Below are positions 36,280 to 47,505 of a DNA stretch of 64,000 nt, in pieces (within the stretch, counting starts at the first letter, position 1; the number at the start of each line of letters is the position of its first letter). This DNA is from Mytilus californianus (lineage: Eukaryota > Mollusca > Bivalvia > Mytilida > Mytilidae), in assembly GCF_021869535.1 (NCBI RefSeq), contig NW_026262679.1, forward strand, positions 84,317,143-84,381,142, in the 5' to 3' direction. The translations under genes were made by a program, and so were the position numbers. Below the pieces are notes generated by a model. That model saw only the letters and a program-made list of their open reading frames with translations. It did no database searches and had not been told where the DNA came from.

Positions 36280-39200
36280 TACATAGTATGTGACATCAAA
36301 ATTAGATTGATTTCATATTACCATTAAGTAATCCTTTATTAAGCGAGACACTGAGTACACTTCATTTCTCTCAGTAATTAACGATACCACAGAGAATAAA
36401 CGGTCTTCGTCACGTCAATATCTTTTCTACAAATTGGCTTAAAACTATAAAATTTAACAAAAACAGCAATAATTTTTATATTTCCCCTTGCCAATCTCGA
36501 TTCTTGCTTGGTAACACAACATATGGGTATGATACTTAGATCAGTTGATACCAAATACCAGTCAATCTTCCAATTTTGCGTATATCTGCTACTGAGACCC
36601 TTAACGCAATTACTTCTTTACAAGTATACATTGGTTGATCGTTCTAGTTCGTCGGTGTGTAAACTTGTAAAGGCTTGTTTAATATTTCATAAATTGCAAA
36701 TTCAAAAATCTCCCATTTAGTTTTTTTTAACGATTTATGTTTACGGCATTAAACTTGTATCTGTGCTAGATTTATTTATATGACTGGCAATGTGTTAAAA
36801 ATCGATCTTAATGTCAACGCAGAGGTTCTAACTATTATTTTAGTTCATAAGATTTCTGATATTTTAACCCCCACTGATGTCTGTTTGTACTCTGTCATGT
36901 CACCATGATAACAATATACCGCACTCTTGGATTGTAAGATGGCAGTACATAATCGATCGGTCTAGATTGATACTCTAATCTGCATGTTTTGGGACAAATT
37001 GACAATTAATGTGTAAGACTGTTTATCTAATTGAAGAAACGTTAGTGACTTATTGAATCATTTAAACTGTTTTAACAAATACCGAATATTTATTTTTGAA
37101 ACGATTCAATTTTTCAATTTAGCCCTATAAGGGGAGATAACTTTTATAGTAATGATTTTATAAAGAAATATTAATACAACTTTCATTTTTTACTCATATC
37201 AAAACACAGTGACACCTGGTTTTAAATTTTCTTTAAGCATATCATAAAACCTACCTTCTCATACTTTATTTCAAAATTATATCTCAAATATTACTTTTTA
37301 TTCACAAACAGTGCTTTTTCATGAATATTCTATGCAAAATCGAAATTTACATGACTTGAAACTTGAAAAATAGCACGGTGATCCTTACGTTTTATTATAC
37401 TTATGAAAAAAGCATGGTCAAATCTACATCTTAGAAAAGAAACAAAATGTAGCAGATCTTGTTATTCGACTTATATTAGAACCAATTATATTTTTTTATC
37501 TCTTCTGAATTTATGATCCCATAACATTGATTATACATTACTATACCAGATGCGTTTTTCGAAAATTAATGTCTTTTCAGTAATCATCAGGCTAGTCCTA
37601 TAATATAAGTCTCGTAGGTCGATATCGCTTTCTTTCAACGTTCTTTATCGGATTCAAAGTAAAATAAAATATATCATGAAAAACGTTGAAAGCGAAACCT
37701 GGACAAAAAATCAGATCTATGCATGAGAGGGATACATTCTTCAATTTAATATGATTTTTAAATTTGATAACAGCAAAATTTGATAACAGCAAATGTTTAT
37801 TAAAATATTATCCGTATTTCATGCCATTATCAAACTGGCTACTGGACTGGTAATACTATCGCGGCTATCAGTCCACCAGCATAGGTATCGACCAAGCCGT
37901 AGTAACTTGTTTCCCTCAGGAGTGTCACATATTTTGTATTCATTCTTAAATATAATTATTTCTATAATATATCTTAAAAAAACAAGGAAGTAAAAGTGTA
38001 TTATCAATTTTACCTAAAAGTCTAAAAAAGGTTTTAAAATATGATACAGACTGGTAGATAAACAACATATTCAAAATAATCGTTTCCATAAATGTTCTAG
38101 TTTAACCCTTTTAACATATTTTGTGTGTTAGATGGTGAACATTATTTTGAGTAGGAATATGTTAGACTGAATTGATGCATTCTGAAAATGTTTAGTCATG
38201 TCATTAAGATAAGAAGTACATATATTTTACTTACTTTGAAACTTGTGTCAGTTACTTAAACTTAAGACACCTTTAACAATTTCTTGAATGTTAAAAGTTA
38301 TTCATCTAAATCAAACATGACTGATTCTAATTACAATGTTAAGATGAATACTCAATTGGAAACCTGTTCTGAAAAATGGTAGAAACGCAGGTCACGTAGA
38401 GTTTAAAAAATAGAGCAACTTTCTTAGTTTTACACTTGTTTGGTTATTTTTCTACAATGAAATATCGTGAACTCAAATTCGGACAACTTCTATAGTTCAT
38501 TATAGGAATCCTGTCAGAATGTTGAGAAGAACATGTATCTATTTATTTTTTAATCAGTGTTAATGACCTTCACGCTACACATCCTTCGACAAACATGTCC
38601 GTTAAAGGCTTTTAATTGAGAAGACAAATTCTCATTACCATGTTAAAATGTATTATGAATTGTTCAGTTGTTTCAAATAGAAGAAAAGCAAGTCAAGTAT
38701 TTTGTTTAAAAGACAAATATAACGTAACTGAACAAATGCAAAAACAAATTGTTTATGCCATAAATCCGATATACGTTTGCCATGAAATAATGTTAACGTA
38801 AAAAATGTTCATGAAAAAAATGTCTCGTTTACAATTGAACTATTCTTGTTTTCAGGATATTTAGTATACGCAATTAACGTGCAGTAGTACACTTCTAACT
38901 ATGCAGATAAGACACTTTTGGTGCCTTATACAAAACCATAGAGAAATTAGATAATGAGTAACATACTGCAATAATTAAAGTTACGTAATTTGAAGAAATT
39001 ATTTGGCCAATAACTTTGTTTAGGACTTGCAAAAAGGTGAACATAGGACGTAGTTATATAATTGTTCTCGTACTAGGAACAATAAAATTATTTAGTTTGT
39101 AAAAATTGCTTCCGTACTCCATGTATACCTTACAACACAATTATTTTTATTTACCTGTGTACGTTATTTTATTTGGCGGCATTTTGTCCAAGGTTATGGT

Positions 39201-39350
39201 TGTCTTTCTGATATTGTTAAACATCTAACCCCCTTGTTTTAAATAATTTTGTATTAACATTGCGTCATAGATCAAATTTATTCGTTCAGTGTATGTTCAC
39301 TTGTTTTTTTAATATGTCTTTTGATGTTATGTTGTGATGTTACACTATTG
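36280..39350. other. Gene-free AT-rich sequence
   Basis: Contains the diverged retrozyme at 37530-37910. Nothing else recognised. Confidence 0.5.
37530..37910 (-). mobile_element. Divergent retrozyme-like repeat
   Basis: A hammerhead remnant at 37543-37585 (minus: CTGAAAA, helix II GACATTAATTTTC, GAAA, GCATC, TGGTAT) is followed about 300 bp later by a copy of the family's tail (CTACTGGACTGGTAAT ... ATCGACC). Spacing and order match the 13.9 kb unit, but the ribozyme is a different variant and its first core box is damaged. Confidence 0.45.
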
Positions 39351-39374
39351 TTTCAGGTACGGTGAATGTTGTCG

Positions 39375-39697
39375 CCTATTAAAACGTTTAAACCCACTGC
39401 ATTTGTTTGCACCTGTCCTAAGTCAGGAACCTGATGTTCAGTGGTTGTCGTTTGTTGATGTGGTTCGTATGTGTTTCTCGTTTCTTGCTTTTTATATAGA
39501 TTAGACCGTTGGTTTTCCCGTTTGAATGGTTTTACACTAGTAATTTTTGGGGACCTTCATAGCTTGTGTTCGGTGTGAGCCAAGGTTTCGTGTTGAAAGC
39601 CGTACTTTAACCTATAATGGTTTACCTTTAAAAATTGTGACTTGGATGCACAGTTGTCTCATTGGCACTCATACCACATCTTCTTATATCTATTTTT
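39375..39697 (-). repeat. AAGATGTGGTATGAGTGCCA family, inverted copy
   Basis: The reverse complement of the 24725 copy runs from ATAAGAAGATGTGGTATGAG (39697 side) through GTTTTACACTAGTAATTTTT and CCTGTCCTAAGTCAGGAACC. Confidence 0.65.
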
Positions 39698-39949
39698 ATG
39701 AATAGGACGTAGTTACATAATTTACCTTCATTAAACATGAGTCGTTTATATAAGGACAGCCTGAATCAAAACAGTGAAATGGTTTGTACAATTGAAAAGA
39801 GAGGGGATGACATAATAACACCTCAACTAACAACATATTATTTTCATAATAGTCATAATTTCAAATCCCAAATAACCATACGTTTTCGTGATTTATGGAA
39901 ATACCTTAATACAAGACAATCTGAAATGAAAATATCAATTTATTAAATC

Positions 39950-40060
39950 CGTGCGACCAAAAACACTATTCTTGATTAACCTTCATCAGGAACGCTCAAT
40001 CCCAAACATTTGAAAGACAATGATATGTAATATATAACATGGGAAAAACTATATGACTAA
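39950..40060 (-). repeat. Copy of the TTTACCTTCATCAGGAACGC family
   Basis: ACCTTCATCAGGAACGCTCAA at 39979 matches the 43.4, 44.8 and 45.1 kb copies. Its hammerhead-like motif (39953-39995 minus) has GAAT for GAAA, but five of six helix I pairs remain. Confidence 0.45.
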
Positions 40061-40587
40061 TTTGTTTAAGAAAATATTCAAATGAAAAATAGCCAAATAG
40101 AAAGTTGAATCACTGATATTCTCCTTAAACAATACTTTTTGTATGAAAATCATAACTATTTGAATAAGTTTTTATTTAAATATATATATATATATATGTG
40201 TTTAAAAAAGTATTCGAAATTAGCAGAAAATAAAAATTTTAAATGTATATTAAAATTTTGAAAGATTGAAATTTTGTCAAAATACGTACATCTTAAAGAA
40301 AATGTAGAAATTAAACAAATTCAGACAATTTAGAGTACTTAACAAATATATCGTTGTCTGTGAATAACATAAAAAAAAACTTTGCAGTATATGAGCTTGT
40401 CGGTCAAACACTTGTTTGTCTTAGATTTACTGTTTCATCCCACATAAACTCATTTGCATTATTTTAGAACTTTGCAGCATTTCCATTTAATTGAAAACGG
40501 GAAATGAATGTTAACTATTTCAAAGATTTGATTGGCCTTGAATTATTGATCAGTAGTTACTGATGGTGAATAAAGTCTCATAAAATA

Positions 40588-40735
40588 ATACCAGGCTATA
40601 ATTTAGTGCGCTAGATGCGCGTTTCATCTAAATAAGAATCAGATATCCGTGGCGTACGAATCAAAACAGTTGAAAGACAACACAAATATGACTTATACCA
40701 TCTAAGGCATATCGTAAAAATAAAAACCAAACAAG
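40588..40735 (-). mobile_element. Retrozyme-like repeat, strongly decayed
   Basis: ACCAGGCTATAATTTAGTGCG, ATGCGCGTTTCATCTA and a relic of the CATCAG core are recognisable. The CTGATGA box is broken. Confidence 0.5.
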
Positions 40736-40739
40736 TGTT

Positions 40740-40875
40740 ATTCTGTTATTTCGTTGTTTTCATCTTATAGTTGATGTGTTTCCCTCGGTTTTAGTTTGTA
40801 ACGAGAATTTGTTTTCTCTCAATCGATTTATGACTTTTCAACAGCGGTATACTACTGTTGCCTTTATTTAGGCTT
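40740..40875 (+). repeat. GGTATACTACTGTTGCC family
   Basis: TAGTTGATGTGTTTCCCTCG, CAATCGATTTATGACTTTTC and AGCGGTATACTACTGTTGCC match 35540-35670. Confidence 0.55.
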
Positions 40876-41257
40876 TCGGAAATCTATATCATATTGATTT
40901 ATTTCTTCCACTCCATCCATATCGCATGTGAAGGACTTTAATGTTTTCAGTTTAGAAATGTTTTAAGTTTGCTTAAAATTGATTGACCATCAGATAAACT
41001 AGACTGTTTAGTTTCAAAAATTTTTTTTTCTTACTCACGATTACTGAATGCTAATTGAAAATCAATTAAATTTATAAATCAATCAATGTTTTCAAAGAAT
41101 ATAATATCAATCAGTACACACACAAAGGTTTTGAAATAACGCGTCATATTAAATCTTTTAAAAGCATGACCTTGTGTAATGCCAAACTATTAATTTCATT
41201 GTATCGTTAGGATTTCGGACCATACGTTTTCAAAACTGTATAACACTTCACTATTTA

Positions 41258-41625
41258 AAAGAGGGACGAAAGATACCAGAGGGACAGTCAAACTCATAGA
41301 TCGAAAACAAACTGACAACGCCATGGCAAAAAATAAAATGACAAACAGACAAATAATAGTACAGATGACACAACATAGAAAACCAAAGACTAAGCAACAC
41401 GAACCCCACCAAAAACTGGGGGTGATCTCAAGTGCTCCGGAAGGGTCATCAGATCCTGCTCCACATGTGGCACCCGTCGTGTTGCTTATGTTATTACAAA
41501 TCCGGTAAATAGTCTAATTCGGTAAGTCATATTAGTGAAAAGGGAGGGTATTGTAGTTACGACATAAGGAACATATCCGATATCATCTGTGAAACGGTCA
41601 TTCCACGGTTATAAAGTTATGTTTT
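41258..41625 (+). repeat. GAGGGACGAAAGATACCAG family, copy
   Basis: AGAGGGACGAAAGATACCAG, CAAACTCATAGATCGAAAAC, CCACATGTGGCACCCGTCGT, CCGGTAAATAGTCTAATTCG. Nearly identical to 47093-47445. No protein product is supported. Confidence 0.8.
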
Positions 41626-42184
41626 GAATTTTGAAAAAAATGAAATTAATGTTAATTTAAGATTAATTAGTACCGATAGAAAGAACATTAAAAGATCTTA
41701 TATCACTACAGTGTTGAATTGTTAACATTTAAGAATAATTTAGAAGGATTAATGAGTATACATTTGAAAATGTTACATTATAATGTGATTTCCCGTCTAT
41801 AATAAGACTTCTTAAGGCACACCCATATATTTAAACTAAATATTTGTATCTTTGAAAAAAGTAAGTGAAGATTTTGATTAATTTATTGTTTCGAAAACCA
41901 TGATTTCATAATAAACCAGTTGTACATAAAAATGTCATATACATTCTGACTCGCCAACCTCATAAGAATATACACCATTAAATAAATAAAACAACACATG
42001 AATAGGATAAGTGTGCCTACAGGTGTAGCAGCCTTTAAATATGTATTACAGTAAATATTTTTCAAACTACTGTCACTTTCAGTGGCGTAGCTAGGTCATT
42101 TGTAAGTGTACGCCCGAACCTCATCGAGGGGTTTGAGGTCCAGAACAGAAGACCTCTTGGTAGGGGACGAAACCTCCCGGATGT

Positions 42185-42835
42185 TCAAGCGTTATTTAGA
42201 AAGAGATACCAATATCTGTCATTAAAAACTCATCAATAGTAACATACTTTGTCGGTTAAGAACAAAACTTTACGACAAAGGAGATGATTTCAGCCTCCAA
42301 TTGTGAACTTTTCTTTCTATGTAGCAACATTCCAGCACCACCTGCATATGGAGTATATACATGCCAGTTGATAAGATATTCCAGAGCTTGCATTTCCTAA
42401 CATCGTTTCCTTGATAGATAGTTGATGCTTACAAGGAAGCTACTGAACCAAGAGTTCCAAGTAGTGAAGTTGAAATCATCCCTTCGAAAATTTTACGTTC
42501 GACATAACGAGTAGGTTAATGACGACGGATATGTTCCAATTGTTGATATTACCACAATCCCGTCCTCTTTTCCTCTAATGTGATCTACCGAATTAGATTT
42601 ATCACTGGGTTTGCACACGTGAAGTAGAATTTGCTTACCCTTCCGGAGCACCTGAGATCACCCCCAGTTTTTGGTGGGGTCCGTGTTGTTAAGTCTTATG
42701 TTTTTATGTTGTGTTTTGTATACTGTTGTTTGCCTTTTCATAGTTTTTCGTTTTTTGCCATGGTATTATCAGTTTGTTTTCAACTGATGAGTTTGAATAT
42801 CCCTTTGGTATCTTTCGCGTCTCTTTTAGAGTCTA
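42185..42835 (-). repeat. GAGGGACGAAAGATACCAG family, inverted, longest copy
   Basis: The minus strand reads from GAGACGCGAAAGATACCAAA through the GATCTCAGGTGCTCCGGAAG block into sequence absent from the other copies (AGCATCAACTATCTATCAAG, TGCAGGTGGTGCTGGAATGT). It lies between two hAT-like ends (42080 and ~43740). Confidence 0.65.
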
Positions 42836-43394
42836 ATTTGGTTTTTTTACAGTTAAATTTATTCATTGTATTGATTTGAAATATAATGGTAATGTATTTA
42901 AGAGAAAAAAATGCCCAAAACAGTTGCTTAAAAATATGTTTAAAAGCAATCTAATTAAAATTTATATCTATATTTACTCGCATGCTTGTATCTTATGAGT
43001 ATAACGAAATCAGAGATATATATTTTAATCAGATTGGTTTAAAAAGAGATGTGGAGTAAACAAACAATCGACAAAAAAATCAAAACTTTATATATAGATA
43101 GTAAAAAAGCAAGTCTCCATTTCAATGTTGTCGTTCTATTAATTTTTTTTACCTTATCTAGTTTACTCACCTTTTTACAATCAAATTTCGTTAATAGACA
43201 TATGTTCCAATTAATTTTCATAGATAAACAGGTGTAACGTAAAAATAAATATTGAACTGTAACATAAAAATGCAAGCCACATCGTATTTGAGCAGATAAT
43301 GAATTGCTTTAAACAATATTAAACTGAGTGGAATTCACAGTAGATGCAGACTTTGACAGAAAATGAAAAAAAATATATAATATAAAATATGAAA

Positions 43395-43560
43395 ACAACA
43401 CGTTATTAATTTCATGATTTCGAAGCGCTTTTCTAGATTTACCTTCATCAGGAACGCTCAAAGCCGAATATTATAAAGCTGATGATGTATAAGAACCGAA
43501 ACAGTTACAGAGCTACATGTACACGACCTAAAAGTACTTAAAAAATAATATGATACCATG
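43395..43560 (-). repeat. Copy of the TTTACCTTCATCAGGAACGC family
   Basis: It shares AACACGTTATTAATTTCATG, GAAGCGCTTTTCT and TTTACCTTCATCAGGAACGC with 45110-45190. On the minus strand it carries a hammerhead-like motif (43416-43457) whose helix I pairs over only about 3 bp. Confidence 0.5.
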
Positions 43561-44478
43561 TGATTAAAAAGTATATTTCGTCACTTTGTTCTTTATCTCC
43601 AATTACAAGTCATTGAAGAAAAAAAAATACAACGCTCGTGTGCTTTTAATCAGTTCTTATATTTTATTTGGGTTCAAATATTTTTCTCTTCAAAATTTAT
43701 ATGCACGCCCGGGCGTTTTGACATAAACGTAGCTACGCGCATGACTTCACAAAACACAGGCATGCACTACCAATTCAGGCATATAAAGTATAAATACAAA
43801 CAAAATCAATCCACTTACATAAACACAATCAAAATCTATCTTCTAACATAAACCCAAAACAGTCTTGATAATTGTATGGTCAATTTGGTAAGCTACAGAA
43901 TTATCATTCAGAATATGAATACGTATTCGTTCATCTAAAACGGTCAAGGATCTCTTGCTGGGAGCAGTTGTACCAGTACAATTAACACTATACCGGTAAT
44001 TTGTACTTATTCTACCTTTCATTTGTTTAGAACAAAGACAGGACGCGATACTCGAAAATATTGGGCATTAATGTCACGTATTAATGCAGCATCGTCACAT
44101 TTTCATGTAATCTCGTATTAATTTATCAATAAAATGGACGTGCCGTTATTCATACAACCGAACAAGTATCACAACGCTTTGTACACGTAAAATGAGTTTT
44201 TCTAACTACTTCTTGTAATTTCATATTATAAACCAAAAAATATACTAGTAGTTTAGACAAATAAAAACAACAATGTATTTTTAATACTGACTTCATCAGC
44301 TCGCCCTACGTTCTCGCGTCCTAATATTGCTGATAAGATTAATATCAAACACAAAAAAAAGTCATTATTCTGTATGCATCCTTTGCTATGTTTTGCTTTC
44401 GCGAACACTGAATATTAAAGCTTGTATATACAAACATACATTTAAAGAAATAAGATCATATGCTCTCAAACCAGCTCT

Positions 44479-44566
44479 TTAGCGTCACTGATGAGTCTTT
44501 TGAGGACGAAACGCGCGTCTGGCGTACAAGATTATAAGCCTGTTATCTTTGATGAGTTATTTTTAT
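44479..44566 (+). mobile_element. Retrozyme fragment carrying the 44482 hammerhead
   Basis: Only the ribozyme and the adjoining GTACAAGATTATAAGCCTG...ATCTTTGATGAG end are kept. Confidence 0.65.
44482..44525 (+). ncRNA. Type I hammerhead ribozyme, intact core (solo)
   Basis: On the plus strand: GCGTCA, CTGATGA, helix II GTCTTTTGAGGAC, GAAA, CGCGCG, then GTC cut site at 44519 and TGGCGT. Helix II pairs G-C, U-A, C-G, U·G. The ~44 nt motif and ~40 nt downstream are conserved, but the retrozyme body expected upstream is missing, so this is a fragment that kept the ribozyme. Confidence 0.8.
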
Positions 44567-44639
44567 ACGATAATTTAATAACAAGATCTTTATGGCGTAC
44601 ATTAAAGTCTGAAAAGTCGTTAAAAGCTCTAGACTACCG

Positions 44640-44800
44640 TTTACAGAGAAGAAGGATACCAAAAGGATATTCAATTTCAAAGGTCGAAAACGAACGATGA
44701 AAAGAAAAACAAGAGTACACAAAACACAACACGAAAACTAAAGGCTGAGCAACACGAACACAACCAAAAACCGGGGTCGATCTAAGGTTACATGGTTGGC
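44640..44800 (+). repeat. GAGGGACGAAAGATACCAG family, old copy
   Basis: AGAAGGATACCAAAAGGATA, GGTCGAAAACGAACGATG and GAGCAACACGAACAC are recognisable. Confidence 0.5.
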
Positions 44801-44821
44801 TTTCAATATTGTTATGTTTAA

Positions 44822-44863
44822 GCGTTCCTGATGAAGGTAAATCAAGTTAAACGTTTTGGACGC
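44822..44863 (+). ncRNA. Hammerhead-like motif, second family, decayed
   Basis: Plus strand: GCGTTC, CTGATGA, AGGTAAATCAAG, TTAAA (for GAAA), CGTTTT, GGACGC. Helix I pairs fully (6 bp) with bases that differ from the 45143 copy, so pairing is preserved while sequence changes. The second core box is damaged. Confidence 0.4.
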
Positions 44864-45142
44864 CTCTCATTTATAAAGTGATATTTTAATTTTATGCATG
44901 AATACTCGATATGCCGATGTTGATTGTTTTATGCTATCGATATAAGGGAAAATTGATGAACAATCCTCTTTGCACTTATTAATTTAAGTGTTAATCTCTA
45001 TTTGTGACATTCTCTAACACATTCTCGCATATACGATCAACTAAGATATGTAATAGGACTAAACCAATTGGAAATTGACAATGAGAAATTAAAGATATAA
45101 GCATATCGATAAAAAATGAAAACAACACGTTATAAATTTCAT

Positions 45143-45184
45143 GCATCCGAAGCGCTTTTCTGGATTTACCTTCATCAGGAACAC
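45143..45184 (-). ncRNA. Hammerhead-like motif, second family
   Basis: Minus strand: GTGTTC, CTGATGA, AGGTAAATCCA, GAAA, AGCGCT, TC, GGATGC. The helix I strands pair over 6 bp with G·U wobbles, the box order is that of a type I hammerhead, and AGCGCT is a palindrome in the place of the mini helix III. Helix II is weak (G-C, G-C, then a loop), and the pair normally G-C next to the core is A·A. Activity is therefore uncertain. Confidence 0.45.
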
Positions 45185-45191
45185 TCAAAGC

Positions 45192-45525
45192 ATTTCTGTA
45201 AATATAGACAAGGCAATTTCCCATAGGAACTCCTTTTGCGGCTGAAACTGTGCCACTTTTACTATGAAGTTTCGTAAGAAATTATATCCTAGAATGGAAA
45301 GTTGATATGCAATACTATTTAATTCAAAGGTGAAAACATAGGGCTGTGTGGCATATTGTCAACATTTATATGCCCCGAACTTGTTAGAGTTTAAACTTCT
45401 ACTAAAATTCTGTACTACCCCTACCTTTACTTTGTGCCTACTTCAGAATTCAATTTTCACCGCAACAATTTGTTTTTATACTGGTAACATTCCCAAGTTA
45501 TGTCTCTATGCAAACAAAATTGAAG
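45192..45525 (-). mobile_element. MITE fragment, GGTTGCAC family, inverted
   Basis: CAATTTCCCATAGGAACTCC, AAACTGTGCCACTTTTACTA and AGTTATGTCTCTATG are the reverse complement of the 5171 and 33338 copies. It directly adjoins the hammerhead-like repeat at 45110-45190, so one element has inserted next to or into the other. Confidence 0.65.
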
Positions 45526-45624
45526 TGGAATAAGTCAAGCTAATCCAATCGTTTGCTTTAAAAATTACACATATATTTCATCATGTGTTTAAAAAATGAT
45601 TTGATCGTTTTCGTGGATTTTTGC

Positions 45625-46135
45625 AAAAACGAATAAGCGGCTACAGATCTTCCACGATCCTTTTCACGATCACCAAAAAGCCGTTCCCGATCTTTCACGA
45701 TCCGAAATATCAACGTTTTACAAATATTTCCATTTTTGCAATATTTCGGATTAAACTAAAACTAAATAACTTTAAAAACCATTTTAAACAGTAATATGGA
45801 ACAATATTTGTATGAGAAAAGTAGTTTATGCATCAAAATATGAAAAAAATCATGTTTGTTTACATTAATTTTTTTTAAATTTCGAGGAGCTATCTGCTTT
45901 GTAAAACCTTGATGATTCTCGAATACTGATTATATTGTTGAACCATTTTGACAGACAGTTATTTTTTTCCAATATTTGTCTTTATTATTCTTTAAACAAG
46001 ATTATTTACTGACGTTGCATGTGTCTTCTCGATAAGATTTCCTTTACGATCCTATACTAGATCTCTCACGATCCAATCGCAATACTTAACCAGCGTTACT
46101 TATTCTTTTACGATCATTTTTCTCGACTATACCGA
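45625..46135 (+). repeat. Region with recurring ACGATC motifs
   Basis: TTCCACGATCC, TTCACGATCA, TTTCACGATCC, TTTACGATCC, TCTCACGATCC and TTTTACGATCA lie in two clusters (45648-45705, 46040-46125). Unit length is irregular; the class is unknown. Confidence 0.4.
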
Positions 46136-46149
46136 ACGACAGTCGTGTT

Positions 46150-47080
46150 AGTGTAGCGGTTCTGAGTTCATTGCGAATTAACACTGCTACAGAATAGTTT
46201 TTAAAGCGTGTTTAATCCATATTCACCAAGGAATAATCTTATATGAATGATCCCAAATCCCGATGGCTTAATCAAGTAGTTTTTGTCAAATGACACACTG
46301 TAACCATTCCTGTAAAATAGGAATACTTGAAAGGGTTCAATCATTTTAAATATTTTCAAAAAATTAAAAAACTGGTCAATGATACAACTACTAAATTTAA
46401 AATGTAATAAAAATGAAAAAAAAAAAAAAATGAAACTAACGTACAGATTTTTTGCGTTTTTTCAACAACCCTTGAATGACACTATTTAGAACAAATATAT
46501 GGTAGTGATTTTCTATTTTTGTCCGTTGTGTTTTATTGTTTTGGTGTTTTTATGTTTTTGTATATAGTTATTCACTTGGCTTTTTTAAATTTTGTGCTTT
46601 TTCTTGGTTTTACTTTACATCATTTATTTAGCTATTCGTATAATATAACATATTTTCCCCATTCTGTTGTCTAAAATGTAGTGATATTACATCATCTGGC
46701 ATATTGCAGTTAAATTAGAAGTGTGCGTTTGTATTTGAAAAAGAGTGTATTTTGTACAAAAGAAGCATTCTAAATAACAAACATATTTATTGCAATTCGT
46801 TAATTGATTATGTATTCTGAACTATATATTTTGTTTTGACAACATTAATAAAACACATGAATGTTTAATGACTTAACCTTGAACACACAACCTTCCTGTC
46901 TTTTTCCTGGTATTCAGATCCGATTTCATATTATCATGTTTTTGTATCTCCTATTTACTGTATGTAATTACCTTTCAAGGGTTTGTTGTTTGTCTTTTAA
47001 ATGTGTTTTTTTGTAGCAGCTCCCACAGACAATTAATTGGAAATAAAAATAGGTTAATACCAACAAGATATTGCTCCAAT
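46150..47080. other. Gene-free AT-rich sequence
   Basis: No repeat or exon recognised. Confidence 0.5.
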
Positions 47081-47092
47081 TTCCCCATAAAA

Positions 47093-47505
47093 GAGGGACG
47101 AAAGATACCAGAGGGACAGTCAAACTCATAGATCGAAAACAAACTGACAACGTCATGGCCAAAAATAAAAAGACAAACAGACAAATAATAGTACAGATGA
47201 CACAACATAGAAAACTAAAAACTAAGCAACACGAACCCCACCAAAAACTGGGGGTGATCTCAGGTGCTCCGGAAGAGTAAGCAGATCCTGCTCCACATGT
47301 GGCACCCGTCGTGTTGCTTATGTTATTACAAATCCGGTAAATAGTATAATTCGGTAAGTCACATTCGTGAAAAAGGAAGGGTATTGTAGTTACGACATAA
47401 GGAGCATATCCGATATCATCTGTGAAACGGTTATTCCATAACGGTCAACCAACTCGTGATGGCGTCCGTAAAATTTACGAAGGGATGATATCTATTTCAC
47501 ACCAG
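47093..47505 (+). repeat. GAGGGACGAAAGATACCAG family, copy
   Basis: It matches 41258-41580 very closely, which suggests a young family, and extends to CGTAAAATTTACGAAGGGAT. Confidence 0.8.

Larger units (their letters stand above)
42080..43745. mobile_element. Possible hAT-like element bounded by GGCGTAGCTA ends
   Basis: CAGTGGCGTAGCTAGGTCAT at 42080 and the inverted CGCGTAGCTACGTTTATGTC at the right end, each followed inward by a GTACGCCCG / GTGCATATAA-side CGCCCGGGCGTG block, look like a diverged inverted pair. No 8-bp target duplication is evident and there is no transposase frame, so the pairing is tentative. Confidence 0.3.
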
